Shown: one piece after another, positions 27,659-37,267 of the stretch
Layout: the number at the start of each line of letters is the position of its first letter
Position numbering within the stretch: position 1 is the stretch's first letter
Assembly (NCBI GenBank): GCA_016712445.1
Contig: JADJRB010000001.1
Coordinates: 806,001-870,000 of the forward strand
Reading direction: 5' to 3'
Length of the DNA stretch: 64,000 nucleotides
Source: Acidobacteriota bacterium
Lineage (GTDB): Bacteria > Pseudomonadota > Alphaproteobacteria > Caulobacterales > Hyphomonadaceae
The notes under the pieces: model-generated
The model's database searches: none
Told to the model about the DNA's origin: nothing
What the model saw: only the letters and a program-made list of their open reading frames with translations
Position numbers and translations under genes: made by a program

Positions 27659-28771
27659 TCAGGGCTTGCGGCGCAGCGCGCGCACGGCGCGGGTGAACCA
27701 TTGCGGGCGCGACGCGGGCTCGACCTCCCAGGCCAGCACTTTGCGGCGCAGGCCTGCGGGAAGGCAGGCGAGCAGGACCCACCAGGCGGCCCGAAGGAAG
27801 CGGTAGGGCCCGCTGATCTGCGCCAGCGACACGCGCCGCAACTGGCCGAGCAAGGCTTTCACAGAGTCAGACGGCACAGGATGCTGCGCCGGGTCGTAGA
27901 CAAGTGAGACGAGACGCTCCTTCAGGTGGAGACTGTCGCGACCGCCGAGTTCGGCGGCGACCGACAGGCCCGTACGGCCAGCATGTTCGCGCAGCACGGC
28001 ATAGCGGGCATGGTCGTGCGTGATGCGCCAGCGGGCGCGGGCGGCAACGATACCCGAAGCGGCGCTGGTGTGTTGCGCCTCGTGCAGGCGGTAGGCAGAG
28101 ATGAGGTCGCGCTCTGGACTGACGACGCCGTAGAGCGGCGCGGCGACGGCGATGTGCCCGTCGCTGCCATATCGGAAGGAGGCCGCATCCATCGGCATGA
28201 AGGACTTCATCCGCTCACGGTCCATCACCATGCCAGACGTGATCGTGCCGTCATACCGGCCGCGCTCGCGCAGGAGGGCAGAAATGTCGCCGCCGGAGAA
28301 GCCGCGGGCCGGGTGCACGCCGCCGAGGGTGCCGGACTTGTCCGAATACCGCATCGGGTAGAGGTAAAGCGAAACGCCCGGTTTGCGGTTCGACAGGATG
28401 CTGGCGACCGCGCCCGGAAGCAGGAAGTCGTCCGCATCGAGGAACATCACAAGGTCGCCGGTCGCTTCGGCGAAACCAGCATTGAAGGCTGCGCCCTGGC
28501 CGCCGTTCACCGGCAGGAAAATCGCCTTCAGGCGGCCGGCATAGGCGGTGATGATGTCACGTGAATTATCGGTCGAACAGTCGTCAACGACCACAAGCTC
28601 GACCGTCCGGTCCTGGGATAGGACACTGTCAATAGCCACGCCGAGATAGCGCGCATAATTGTAGTTGGTGATGACGACCGTCAGGGCCGGCGCAACGGCG
28701 TGCGGCCGGAAAGGCGGCGGCACAGCCAAGAGGTCACGGTCAAGCGCGAGAGACTGTAGGGAGCTGGGCAT
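27659..28771 (-). CDS. Family 2 glycosyltransferase
   Basis: 370 residues. The GT-A fold is clear: LTVVITNYNYARYLGVAIDS at the start of the domain (about residue 30), VVVDDCSTDNS, NGGQGAAFNAGFAEATGD and the DXD-type FLDADDFLLPG. The second half is helical, with a hydrophobic patch near the C-terminus (AAWWVLLACLPAGL) that may attach it to the membrane. It is a single gene with no polysaccharide cluster around it; the acceptor is unknown. Its stop is two bases from that of the converging SDR gene. Confidence 0.88.
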   Translation of the reverse strand: MPSSLQSLALDRDLLAVPPPFRPHAVAPALTVVITNYNYARYLGVAIDSVLSQDRTVELVVVDDCSTDNSRDIITAYAGRLKAIFLPVNGGQGAAFNAGFAEATGDLVMFLDADDFLLPGAVASILSNRKPGVSLYLYPMRYSDKSGTLGGVHPARGFSGGDISALLRERGRYDGTITSGMVMDRERMKSFMPMDAASFRYGSDGHIAVAAPLYGVVSPERDLISAYRLHEAQHTSAASGIVAARARWRITHDHARYAVLREHAGRTGLSVAAELGGRDSLHLKERLVSLVYDPAQHPVPSDSVKALLGQLRRVSLAQISGPYRFLRAAWWVLLACLPAGLRRKVLAWEVEPASRPQWFTRAVRALRRKP

Positions 28772-28845
28772 ACGCCCCTGACAGCAAGACTCGCGCCAGA
28801 TGGCGTCCGGGAGCCGGCCCGCGCCGGGGCGCCGCTACGTCGGGA

Positions 28846-30006
28846 TTAAACCATTCCACCATCGGTCGGCAGGCCGAAAAGGATGCGGCCAGCCAGCTCC
28901 AGTGTCGACGGCGCCGTGACGATGTGCTGGGTGATGGCGTGGGCGTCCCGGAAGCGGCGCTGCAGGTCGTTCGATTCGAACAGGGCCGCGCCGCCGCCAA
29001 GATCGTACAGCGTGCGGCAGATATCGGCGCCGGTGCGTGTCATGTGCGTGCAGGCAAGGCGCAGGTCGGCGCGCAGCGGTACCGGAATTTCATCCGTCTG
29101 CTGAGCGACCTGCCAGACCCTGTCGATCTCGGCATAGAGGTAGGCCCGCGCCGCGCGCCAGGCGGCTTCGCAGCGGGCATAATCCGCCTGCATGGTCTGG
29201 CGCTCTGAGAGCGTCTTGGACGAGCCTTGGCTTTTCTTGACAGTGGCCAGCGCGTGGAAGGCGTCAAGCGCGCCACGCGCATTGCCGAGCGCGACGGCGC
29301 AGACGCCGAGCGACAGCAGGCCGAAGGCGGGAAACTTGTAGAGCGCGCCGGGCTCACGCGGCGTGTCGGTCACCAGCGAGACGGACCGCCCGCGCGGCAC
29401 GCGAATGTCCTTCACTTCGAAGTCGCCCGAGCCCGTGCCCTTCAGACCCATGACGTGCCAGGTGTCGTGAAGGACTGCATCGCTGGCGGGAAACACCATC
29501 ATGCGCGTGTCCGGCGCACCGGAGGCGAGGCGTTTCATCTCGCCATTTTCCCAGATCGTGCAGCTGCCGCAGAGCCAGGTGCAGTTTGCCGAGCCGGATC
29601 CCCACTGCCAGCGGCCGGAGACGCGGTAGTCGTCTCCGTCCACGACAGCGCGGCCCATAGGCGCGAAGACACCGCCCGTGATGATGGCGGGGTCGGCATA
29701 GATTTCCTCGGCGAAGTGCGGCTCCATATAAGCTGCGTTGAGCGCCGTGGTCGCGCCGATCATCGCGCACCAGCCCGCGCTGGCATTGGCGGCAGCGATC
29801 CGCTCGGTGGTCTCGACGATTTCGCGCGGGCTGAGTTCGAGTCCGCCAAACCGGCGCGGCGTCACCATCCGGAAAACGCCGGTGGCCGCGAGCTTGCGGG
29901 CTAGATCAGCGGGCAGGCGGCGCGCCTCTTCCATCTCGCCGGCCCGCGCCGCGAGTTCGGGCAAAAGCGCGTCGAGGGCGTCGGCCGGAGCGTGGGTATC
30001 AGGCAT
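28846..30006 (-). CDS. Acyl-CoA dehydrogenase-fold flavin monooxygenase (HsaA/HpaB group D-like)
   Basis: 386 residues. The N-terminal helical domain is of the type 'R...GVFRMVTPRRFGGLELSPREIVET', followed by GWCAMIG and the beta-domain GRWQWGSGSANCTWLC. The catalytic Glu of true acyl-CoA dehydrogenases is not obvious, and the order of motifs matches the two-component flavin-dependent monooxygenases (HsaA, C2-HpaH) that hydroxylate aromatic rings with FMNH2 supplied by a reductase. No reductase gene is adjacent. A CTAG box ends about 9 bp before the ATG, so it may be leaderless. Confidence 0.8.
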   Translation of the reverse strand: MPDTHAPADALDALLPELAARAGEMEEARRLPADLARKLAATGVFRMVTPRRFGGLELSPREIVETTERIAAANASAGWCAMIGATTALNAAYMEPHFAEEIYADPAIITGGVFAPMGRAVVDGDDYRVSGRWQWGSGSANCTWLCGSCTIWENGEMKRLASGAPDTRMMVFPASDAVLHDTWHVMGLKGTGSGDFEVKDIRVPRGRSVSLVTDTPREPGALYKFPAFGLLSLGVCAVALGNARGALDAFHALATVKKSQGSSKTLSERQTMQADYARCEAAWRAARAYLYAEIDRVWQVAQQTDEIPVPLRADLRLACTHMTRTGADICRTLYDLGGGAALFESNDLQRRFRDAHAITQHIVTAPSTLELAGRILFGLPTDGGMV

Positions 30007-30036
30007 GGTGTAACGCTAGTCTCTTTCCGGACGCGG

Positions 30037-30384
30037 TCAAAGCGCCAGTTCTGGGTGGATCTTCGGCGGCGCCGCATGGCGCCAGGACATGACAAGCGCC
30101 GAGCGCAAGGTGGTGAGGTCGCACGCCTTCAGGCGGATCGAGGTGGCGCCCTTCTCTCCCCATTTGTTCGGCACCGGGAAAAAGATTGCTGGCTCCGCCT
30201 CGCACAGCAGGCGCTGTTCGTCAGGCGTAAGGAACACGTTCGAGAATTCGTGGTGCGGCGGCAAGGTGCAGAAGATACGTCCCTTCGGTGCATCAACCCG
30301 GAAGCTCGCCCAGTCGAAATGCGGCCGCTCCAGTGCGCGAGGAAGTTTCAGTGCTTCTGCGCGAAGCCGGTCCGGTTTGATCAT
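30037..30384 (-). CDS. MmcQ/YjbR family protein
   Basis: 115 residues. MIKPDRLRAEALKLPRALERPHFDWASFRV and KWGEKGATSIRLKACDLTTLRSALVMSWR are the 'P...E..H.....F.V' and 'GW....L' regions of the double-wing YjbR fold. The start overlaps the amidohydrolase stop as ATGA, so it is the last gene of that unit. Function unknown. Confidence 0.85.
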   Translation of the reverse strand: MIKPDRLRAEALKLPRALERPHFDWASFRVDAPKGRIFCTLPPHHEFSNVFLTPDEQRLLCEAEPAIFFPVPNKWGEKGATSIRLKACDLTTLRSALVMSWRHAAPPKIHPELAL

Positions 30385-32084
30385 GGCGCTTCGTACACGG
30401 TTTTGCCGTCCTTGATCGTGGCGAGGACGCGTATGTCCTTGATCGCGGCGGGGTCGACGGTCAGCGGATTCGCCGACAGGATCGCGAAATCGGCACGCTT
30501 GCCCGCTGTGATGGAGCCCTTGTCGGCCTCTTCAAAATATTGCCGCGCCGCGTTGATCGTGACCGCGCGCAAGGCATCGAGCGGCTGCGCTCTTTCGTCT
30601 GGCCCCAGAACGACACCCGACCGCGTCTCGCGGTTCACCGCTGTCCACATGAGGCGAAGCATGTCCGGTGGAACGATCGGCGAGTCCGTGTGCATCGTAT
30701 AGGCAAGCCCGCGCGCAGTTGCCGAAGCCAGCGGGCTGATCCTGGCCGCGCGGTCGGGGCCAAGCACCTGGTCGCGGTGCCAGTCGCCCCAGAAATAGGG
30801 ATGCGCCGCGAAGAAGGACGGGATGATCCCGAGCGAGCCCATGCGGTCCAGCTGGTCATCCCGTGCGGTCTGGGCATGGATTGCGACGGTGCGCAAATCG
30901 GCCGACGCTCTTCCCTCCCGCGAGGCGGCTTCCATATCCAGCAACTGGTCGATCGCGCGGTCACCGTTGACATGTGCGATGACCTGGATGGCGCGGGCGT
31001 GCGCCTCAGCCAGCAGGCTTTCCAGTCCCTCATCCCTATAACTGCCGTACCCGGAGTATCCTGTGTCCTGGCCCGCAGGCGGAACGAGATAAGGTTTGGT
31101 CAGCCAGGCCGTCTTGCCCTGTGGTGATCCGTCGAGGATCAGCTTGATGCCGCCAACGCGGAAATGCCCGTCATAGCCGGGCGAGGTTGCAAAGTCCGTC
31201 CCGATCGATGTGCCATCCGGGAAATGCTGGTAGGCCACGACATCGAGATAAAACTTTCCGGCCGCCGCTGCGGCGCGCATGTCCTCGATCTGCTGCGGAG
31301 AGCTGGCGCCGTCCTGCACCGTGGTGATGCCGTTGCGCGCGTAGATCGCTTGTGCGGCCTCCATGCCGGCGATGCGCATGTCCTGGTTCGGGGCAGGAAC
31401 GTGGCGCATCACGAGCGCGAGCGCCGTTTCCTCAAGCACGCCGTTCGGCGTCTTGCCGTCAGCCTCGCGCCGGATCACGCCGCCGAACGGGTCGGGAGTG
31501 TCGGCCGTGATGCCGGCAGCCTCAAGGCAGGCGGTGTTGCAGGTCACGAAGTGCGCCGATGTGTGCACCAGCATGACTGGTATATCGGCGCTCACCTGGT
31601 CGAGGTCGTGCCGGTCCGGATGGCGGCGCTCGGCCAGCAGGGAATCGTCATACCCGAAACCGGTGATCCAGGGCGCCTGCGGATGCGCGGCCTGCCAGGC
31701 CCCAAGCTGCGCCTGGATATCTGCGATCGAGGCGACTGTGCCGGCCGGCGGTGGCTGCAGGTCAGCCATGGCGGCGGACTGGGCCATGATGGTGAGGTGG
31801 CCGTGCGCGTCAATAAACCCTGGCACAAGGGTCGCGCCGCCCAGATCGCGCCGCTCCGCGCCGGCGCCCGCCGTCTTCAACACCTCGGCCTCGGTACCCA
31901 CGGCGAGAATTCGCCCCTCACGCACGGCGACCGCGCGCGCTGCAGGCATCTGGTCGTCAACTGTCACGATGTCGGCGTTGAGGAAAACGGTCACGCCCGG
32001 CGCCGTTTGGGGCGCAGGCGGCGCTGCGCACGCGCCAAGCAACAAGGCGGCCGCGCTGCAGGCCGCCGCAATCATCCGGTACAT
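30381..32084 (-). CDS. Exported amidohydrolase lipoprotein (YtcJ-like)
   Basis: 567 residues from ATG 32084, which has GGGGAGG upstream; the frame stays open further back but that part overlaps DUF3667. The signal peptide ends in lipobox LLGAC (Cys19). The amidohydrolase-3 domain shows VPGFIDAHGHL (metal-binding HxH), HVNGDRAIDQLL, AIHAQTARDDQ and MHTDSPIVPPD (metal Asp). YtcJ/LAF-type members hydrolyse amide substrates of varied kind; substrate not predictable. It overlaps the YjbR gene by 4 bp. Confidence 0.9.
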   Translation of the reverse strand: MYRMIAAACSAAALLLGACAAPPAPQTAPGVTVFLNADIVTVDDQMPAARAVAVREGRILAVGTEAEVLKTAGAGAERRDLGGATLVPGFIDAHGHLTIMAQSAAMADLQPPPAGTVASIADIQAQLGAWQAAHPQAPWITGFGYDDSLLAERRHPDRHDLDQVSADIPVMLVHTSAHFVTCNTACLEAAGITADTPDPFGGVIRREADGKTPNGVLEETALALVMRHVPAPNQDMRIAGMEAAQAIYARNGITTVQDGASSPQQIEDMRAAAAAGKFYLDVVAYQHFPDGTSIGTDFATSPGYDGHFRVGGIKLILDGSPQGKTAWLTKPYLVPPAGQDTGYSGYGSYRDEGLESLLAEAHARAIQVIAHVNGDRAIDQLLDMEAASREGRASADLRTVAIHAQTARDDQLDRMGSLGIIPSFFAAHPYFWGDWHRDQVLGPDRAARISPLASATARGLAYTMHTDSPIVPPDMLRLMWTAVNRETRSGVVLGPDERAQPLDALRAVTINAARQYFEEADKGSITAGKRADFAILSANPLTVDPAAIKDIRVLATIKDGKTVYEAP

Positions 32085-32158
32085 GGCGTTCCTCCCCACC
32101 GGTATCCTCCGGCGCACTGGCATGCACTTTCGGCGAGGCACGCGAAGCGGGCAAGCCC

Positions 32159-33274
32159 TCAGATCGACAACGCCCCGAGAATGGCCGCGGTCAGCAACCC
32201 GGCGAGGATAAAGCCGAAATAGACGACATCCAGTGTCATCGTGCGCAGGACCGAGGCGACGCGGCCTCGTTGGTAGACGACCCGGTGCAGCCGGTAGAGG
32301 TACCAGTTTGAAAATACCAGCAAGGCCAGCGACACCCAGCCATATCCGACCAGCATCGCAGCGAGCATGCCGACCGACATGGCCAGGAACAGCGCCGAGT
32401 GGAAATGCAGCGACACGATCAGGTGATCGAAAAACAGGAATTGGCGTCGCCAGAAATATGTCGCGGCCAGCAAGAGCGCGTAGACCGGCAGCATGACGAA
32501 CATGAGGCGCGGAATCCATTCGCGCGTCCGGTCGGCCATGCGGCTCGGGTCTTCCATCGCCTCGGCAAAGCTGGTGGCTTCCGGGTCGCCGCTGGCCCGC
32601 ATGGCATCGAGCGCTTCCTGCGGCATGAACCCGGCCCAATCGCCGCCGGTCGTCGCCTCTGCAGCTGCGTCATCTGGCGTGCCGGGCGGCACCGGCTGGT
32701 CCGGTTTCGTAGGATCCGGCGCGAGAAAGCCGGGAATGCCCTGCCGCCAGGCTTCTTCAAACTCGTTGAGGCCGTTGATCGCCTCCTGGTATTCCGCCTC
32801 GGTCAGGTCACCGTCGGCATACGACTTCTCGACCTGGGCACGGGCCTCGTCCATCGTCTGGCCACCCCCTGTGGAGAGGCCAAGCCCCTGCCCGGTGGCC
32901 AGCGGCATCAGCACGAAGAAGACCAGCGAAGCGAAAACGTACAGCCGGAACGGCGGAATGAACCGCGTGCGCTGGCCGTCGAGATAGGCGCGGGTCATCC
33001 GCCCCGGACGCAGCAGCAGGTCCGGCAGGGTGCGCGCGATGCGCCCGTCGATCGAGAAGAAGGTCTCGAGGCTTTCGGCCAGCAGGGTCCAGAAAGGCTG
33101 GCGTATACTGCCCGCGCTCTGGCCGCACTCGGCGCAGAAATCACTGGTGAGGACGGCGCCGCAATTCAGGCACGCCTCGCCGGCATGGGCATGGCCGCGC
33201 GACAGGCCTGCAGCCGCATCGGCGGCGGCATGCTCCATCGCGCCGTCGATCGCATTGCCGAATTCATCACTCAT
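32159..33274 (-). CDS. DUF3667 membrane protein with zinc ribbon
   Basis: 371 residues. The N-terminus carries a short zinc ribbon CLNCGAVLTSDFCAECGQ (CxxC...CxxC), followed by RTLPDLLLRPGRMTRAYLDGQR, the hallmark of DUF3667. There are about five membrane helices and a large acidic, Pro-rich loop (roughly residues 135-245) between the first and the rest. The start overlaps the stop of the broken GNAT gene as ATGA. Function unknown. Confidence 0.85.
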   Translation of the reverse strand: MSDEFGNAIDGAMEHAAADAAAGLSRGHAHAGEACLNCGAVLTSDFCAECGQSAGSIRQPFWTLLAESLETFFSIDGRIARTLPDLLLRPGRMTRAYLDGQRTRFIPPFRLYVFASLVFFVLMPLATGQGLGLSTGGGQTMDEARAQVEKSYADGDLTEAEYQEAINGLNEFEEAWRQGIPGFLAPDPTKPDQPVPPGTPDDAAAEATTGGDWAGFMPQEALDAMRASGDPEATSFAEAMEDPSRMADRTREWIPRLMFVMLPVYALLLAATYFWRRQFLFFDHLIVSLHFHSALFLAMSVGMLAAMLVGYGWVSLALLVFSNWYLYRLHRVVYQRGRVASVLRTMTLDVVYFGFILAGLLTAAILGALSI

Positions 33275-33744
33275 GGCGCGCCTCGCCCTGTTCCATGGCG
33301 GTCGAGGACGTATAATACGTCCGGCTCCCGCTCTTCATTTGCCGACCCGTCGGTGATCTGCGCCGCAACGAATCCGTGCGCCTCGTAGAATCGCCTTGCC
33401 CGTTCATTGCGCTGGAACGTCCACAACTCAAGAGGCCCGTCCTATTCGAGGCAGCGGCTGAGCAGGAGATGCCCTACTCCCTGCCGCCAGTATCCGGGAT
33501 CGATGTAGAGATGCTCGATCCGGTTGCCCTCAAGGGCGGCGAAACCTGCGACGGCACCCTCCACATCGGCCACCCACACGCAAGCCCGCGGCAATACCTG
33601 CCTGGCAAAAAAGTCGAGATCTTCTTCCGGCGTGTGTACCACGGCGAGCCAGGGCATGGCGGCGGCGCGGGATTCGCGGTGGATCGCCGCGATGCGGGGG
33701 GCATCGGCGGCGTCTGCACGGCGCAGCCGGACAGGCCCGTTCAC
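33271..33744 (-). pseudogene. GNAT acetyltransferase interrupted by an in-frame TAG
   Basis: From GTG 33744 the frame encodes a GNAT protein: VRLRRADAADAPRIAAIHRES, IEHLYIDPGYWRQGVGHLLLSRCLE, then TAG at 33442-33444. Reading on in the same frame gives the missing C-terminal motif DGPLELWTFQRNERARRFYE and ends with TGA at 33271-33273. The full frame would be 157 residues, a normal length. Its start overlaps the upstream acyltransferase stop (GTGA) and its distal stop overlaps the DUF3667 start (ATGA), so the long form was the original gene. Truncated product would be 100 residues without the last motif. CAG to TAG is the simplest cause. Confidence 0.85.
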
Positions 33745-34640
33745 CTGAATATCTTCGGCTTGTTGGCCTGGAAACGCACGCCGGCCGCGCGGTATTGCGG
33801 CGCCTTGCCATCCGGCGCGAGCGCGTAGGTCTGCTCGCGCAGGAACTCCATAAGGCCGCGGCGCTTGCCGGCAGTTTCCAGCGTTTCCGGTGTCAGCGTC
33901 TCGCCGATCTCGACGCGCAAGGTCTTGCCGATCCGCCGGCGCACTTCCCGGAAGACGAGTGCAAGGCGCAGCTCCAGCGACAGGTGCGAAGCGATCTGGA
34001 AAAGACGCGAATTCTGCCCGGCGAAGAAGATGGGCGTAACGTGCGCGCGCGACTGCGTGATGAGCTTGGCCGTGAAGGGTTTCCATTCGTCGTCGACTGC
34101 GAGCGGATCAAACGGCGTGGGCGTTGTCGACACTCCGCCGCTGGGGAACACGACGATGCAGCCGCCTTGCTTCACGTGCGCCAGTGCCGCCTTGCGCATC
34201 GCCACATTCGCTTCGATCGCATCGCGCGTGCCTGCAAAGTCGACACGCAGAAGGTATGGCCGCGCTTCCGGCACGCCGTCGAGCACAGAGTTAGTAAGCA
34301 CCTTGAAGTCCGGGCGCCGCAAACTGATCAGCCAGCTGATGACCAGCCCGTCGAGCACGCCGAAAGGATGGTTTGCGACCACAACCAGCGGTCCTTCGCG
34401 CGGGATGGCGGCGTGGCGGCTGGCAGAGAACTGGACATCAAGGTCCAGGAGGCGGATCGCCGCCTCGAAAAACGGGACATCCCGCGCGAGGTCTGCGCGG
34501 TAGTGGTCGTAGAGCTGCTTGATCTTCGGCTGGCCGGACAATCGCTCGACCGCATGCACAAGGCGCCGTTTGAGCGGATCGTCGAAATAGGCCGCATAGG
34601 AAAGCTCGGGGACGGATTCGACTTGGGTCAAAGCCGCCAC
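33741..34640 (-). CDS. PlsC-like acyltransferase (hemolysin/OlsA group)
   Basis: 299 residues. The acyltransferase signature appears as VVVANHPFGVLDGLVISWL (NHxxxxD with the 'NHPfGxlD' variant) and the second block as GGCIVVFPSGGVSTTP. This variant is typical of lysophospholipid/ornithine-lipid type acyltransferases related to the hemolysin family. Membrane association is likely through the N-terminal helices. It overlaps the acyl-CoA dehydrogenase gene by 13 bp and the GNAT gene by 4 bp. Confidence 0.87.
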   Translation of the reverse strand: MAALTQVESVPELSYAAYFDDPLKRRLVHAVERLSGQPKIKQLYDHYRADLARDVPFFEAAIRLLDLDVQFSASRHAAIPREGPLVVVANHPFGVLDGLVISWLISLRRPDFKVLTNSVLDGVPEARPYLLRVDFAGTRDAIEANVAMRKAALAHVKQGGCIVVFPSGGVSTTPTPFDPLAVDDEWKPFTAKLITQSRAHVTPIFFAGQNSRLFQIASHLSLELRLALVFREVRRRIGKTLRVEIGETLTPETLETAGKRRGLMEFLREQTYALAPDGKAPQYRAAGVRFQANKPKIFR

Positions 34641-35791
34641 ATGCGCGCGAGGTTGTTTTTCTGCATGTCGGAAGAGCCGCCAACGATCGGCATGCTGAGC
34701 AATTCGCGCACATTGCGTTCGATATCATAGGCGTCCGACAGCCCGTAAGCGCCGATGACCTGCTGGCAGGCGAGGCCGATCTCGATGCCGGTATCGGCGA
34801 CGAACAGCTTAGCCATCGCGGTTTCAGCCGAGCAGGGCTTTCCCTCCCCGGCGAGCCAGGCGGCATGATAGAGCATGTGGCGGCACGCCGCGAGTTTCGT
34901 ACGTGCCGTGACGAGCTTGTGCGCAATCGCCTGGTGCTTGCCTATGGGCTTGCCGAACTGCACGCGCTCACCGGCATACTTCCACGCCTCCTCAAGCGCG
35001 GCCCGCGCGATGCCGTAGGCGACTGCGGTGATCTCGATCTTCTCGACATCCAGCGCCCGCCCGGCCAGCGCCTCCCAGCCTTTGTTCCATTTCTCCGGCC
35101 CGCCCACGATCGCGCTCTCAGGCAGGCGGACATCGTCAAAGAACACATCCATCGAATGTGTATAGCGAAGGTTGGAATGCTCGATGGGTTGCATCGTCAC
35201 GCCGTTCGCCTTTGTCGGCACAAGGACGAACGTCAGGTTCCCGTGGCGGTCACCCGGCTCACCGGACCGGCAGAGGCAGTAAATGTAGTCCGACCAGTCG
35301 GCGCCGGTGCACCAGCGCTTTGCGCCGTTGATGACCAGCTCGCCATCCTTGCGCTCCACGCGCGTCTCGACGCTCGGCAGGTCGCCGCCGACGTTCGGCT
35401 CCGACAGGCCGTAGCAGAGGAACATTTCGCCGCGCGCCAGTTTCGGCAGCAAGGCTTCCTTCTGCTGCCTTGATCCGTTCTCGGATATGTTCAGCCCGCC
35501 ATAGAAGGCCGCATGGATGAACGGCCCGGCCATGCTGGGCCCGCCCTGGCAGAGTTCCTCGATCACCGCGGCAGCGGCGTAGATATCCTCGCCCTGACCG
35601 CCAAATTCCTCGGGGATCGTCAGTCCGATCAGGCCCATGGCTGCCAGCTCGCGGAACAGGTCCCGGTCCCACGTCGCCGCCTTGTCCCAGGCGCGCCGCT
35701 TCTCGCGCGGCATCTTTTCCGCTACCCAGCGCGCCAGCTGGCGGCGGATTTCGGTCACATGATCGGGCTCGGCAGCAAAACTCGTGGACAT
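34628..35791 (-). CDS. Acyl-CoA dehydrogenase
   Basis: 387 residues with the ACAD pattern: IPEEFGGQGEDIYAAAAVIEEL, YGLSEPNVGGDLPSVETR (FAD-binding block 1), LVINGAKRWCTGADWSDYIYC (block 2), and QVIGAYGLSDAYDIERNVRE near the C-terminus. The catalytic Glu would lie in the last quarter (not certain by eye). It begins a run of four to six overlapping minus-strand genes and probably acts in fatty-acid or branched acyl-CoA breakdown. Confidence 0.92.
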   Translation of the reverse strand: MSTSFAAEPDHVTEIRRQLARWVAEKMPREKRRAWDKAATWDRDLFRELAAMGLIGLTIPEEFGGQGEDIYAAAAVIEELCQGGPSMAGPFIHAAFYGGLNISENGSRQQKEALLPKLARGEMFLCYGLSEPNVGGDLPSVETRVERKDGELVINGAKRWCTGADWSDYIYCLCRSGEPGDRHGNLTFVLVPTKANGVTMQPIEHSNLRYTHSMDVFFDDVRLPESAIVGGPEKWNKGWEALAGRALDVEKIEITAVAYGIARAALEEAWKYAGERVQFGKPIGKHQAIAHKLVTARTKLAACRHMLYHAAWLAGEGKPCSAETAMAKLFVADTGIEIGLACQQVIGAYGLSDAYDIERNVRELLSMPIVGGSSDMQKNNLARMWRL

Positions 35792-35837
35792 GGCGCAATT
35801 AGACCCGGTTCGGGGACTTCAGCAACTTGCCCGCGCA

Positions 35838-37154
35838 TCATCCGTGGCCATGGGCCGACTCGCCGTGGGTTGAGGTGTCGAGCCCATTGGTTTCATGCTC
35901 GGCACTCACCCTCAGCCGGATCACTTGCCGGAGGGCCGCGAGGAGGATGAACGAGACGGCGACCGAATAGGCGCTGACGCTGACCACGCCTGTCAGTTGC
36001 GCGCCAAGCTTGCCGCCGAAAGTCATGCCGCCGAGCCCCGGCGCCATGGGTCCGAAGCTGGCGAGAAAGGGGATCAGCAGCGTGCCGAGGATCCCGCCGA
36101 CGCCGTGCACAGCAAACACGTCGAGGCTGTCATCGATCTTCAGCCGGCCGCGCACGAATATGACCGCGCCGTAGCAAGTGGCCGACGCCAGCGCGCCGAT
36201 CACCAGCGCGCCGGCGGGGCCGACCGAGCCAGCCGCCGGGGTGATGGTGGCGAGCCCGGCGATGGTGCCGGTCGCAATGCCCACAAGCGTCGGCTTTCCG
36301 TACTTCACCCATTCGATCGCCATCCAGACGAGGGCGGCCGTCGAGGCAGAAAGATGCGTCACCAGCATCGCCTGCCCTGCCGACGCATTCGCGCCGAGCG
36401 CCGAGCCGGCATTGAATCCGAACCAGCCAACCCACAACATCGCCGCGCCCAGCATCACGAAGGCCGGATTGTGCGGAGGCCGAAGTTCGTGGGGGAAGGT
36501 TGTGCGCTTGCCCATCATCAGCACAAAGACCAGCGAACTGACGCCGGCCGTTGCGTGCACGACCAGGCCGCCTGCAAAATCACTGACGCCCAGACCGGCG
36601 AGCCAGCCGCCGCCCCAGACCCAGTGGGTGACCGGCGCATACACCAGCAGCATCCACAACGCGCTGAAGCCAAGCACCGCCGCAAAGTTCACACGCTCGG
36701 CGTAGGCGCCGACAATCAGCGCGGGCGTGATGATCGCAAATGTCATCTGGAACATGATGAAAACCGATTCCGGGATGGTGCCGGCCTCTGACGCCGTGCC
36801 GACGCCGGCGAGGAAGGCCTTGCCGAAGCCGCCCCACACGGCGCCCGTGCCTTCGGCCGCGCCATTGCCGTCACCGAACGCAATCGAGTAACCGGCCACG
36901 ACCCAGAGGATCGACATGAGGCAGGCGATCGCCAGGCATTGCGACAGGATCGACAGCAGGTTCTTCCACTGCACGAGGCCGCCATAGAAGAGCGCCAGTC
37001 CCGGCAGCGTCATGAAAAGGACCAGCGCAGTCGAGGTCAGTATCCAGGCCGTATCGCCTGTGTCGGCAAAGGCCGGAGGCGCGCCTGCGCCGAGCAAGGC
37101 GCACACCATCAAGGCCCGCGCAAAGCCTGCGCGGCCAGAAACTGCGTTGGTCAT
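35838..37154 (-). CDS. amtB: Ammonium transporter AmtB
   Basis: 438 residues. After a signal sequence (residues 1-30) there are 11 membrane helices. Pore histidines are His200 in GGLVVHATAG and a second in VFAVHGVGGILG; TIPESVFIMFQMTFAIITPALI is the Phe-gate region. The C-terminal tail is short and ends in His-rich STHGESAHGHG. No glnK or glnB gene is next to it, although amtB is normally paired with one. A CTAG or NtrC-type promoter could not be defined. Confidence 0.95.
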   Translation of the reverse strand: MTNAVSGRAGFARALMVCALLGAGAPPAFADTGDTAWILTSTALVLFMTLPGLALFYGGLVQWKNLLSILSQCLAIACLMSILWVVAGYSIAFGDGNGAAEGTGAVWGGFGKAFLAGVGTASEAGTIPESVFIMFQMTFAIITPALIVGAYAERVNFAAVLGFSALWMLLVYAPVTHWVWGGGWLAGLGVSDFAGGLVVHATAGVSSLVFVLMMGKRTTFPHELRPPHNPAFVMLGAAMLWVGWFGFNAGSALGANASAGQAMLVTHLSASTAALVWMAIEWVKYGKPTLVGIATGTIAGLATITPAAGSVGPAGALVIGALASATCYGAVIFVRGRLKIDDSLDVFAVHGVGGILGTLLIPFLASFGPMAPGLGGMTFGGKLGAQLTGVVSVSAYSVAVSFILLAALRQVIRLRVSAEHETNGLDTSTHGESAHGHG

Positions 37155-37267
37155 TTTACGGCGCCCTCCCGAAGCGTCCTGATTGGCCCGTCATCCCGCA
37201 GGCTTGCGCGCGAGTGACCAAAAAAATCAGCGCACGGCAAGCCCGGATTGGGTCGCCGGTCGGGTGA

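Noticed and set aside
28846..30006. Calling this gene a straightforward acyl-CoA dehydrogenase
   Set aside because: The signature blocks fit flavin-dependent monooxygenases of the HsaA/HpaH group better; the catalytic Glu of ACADs was not recognised.
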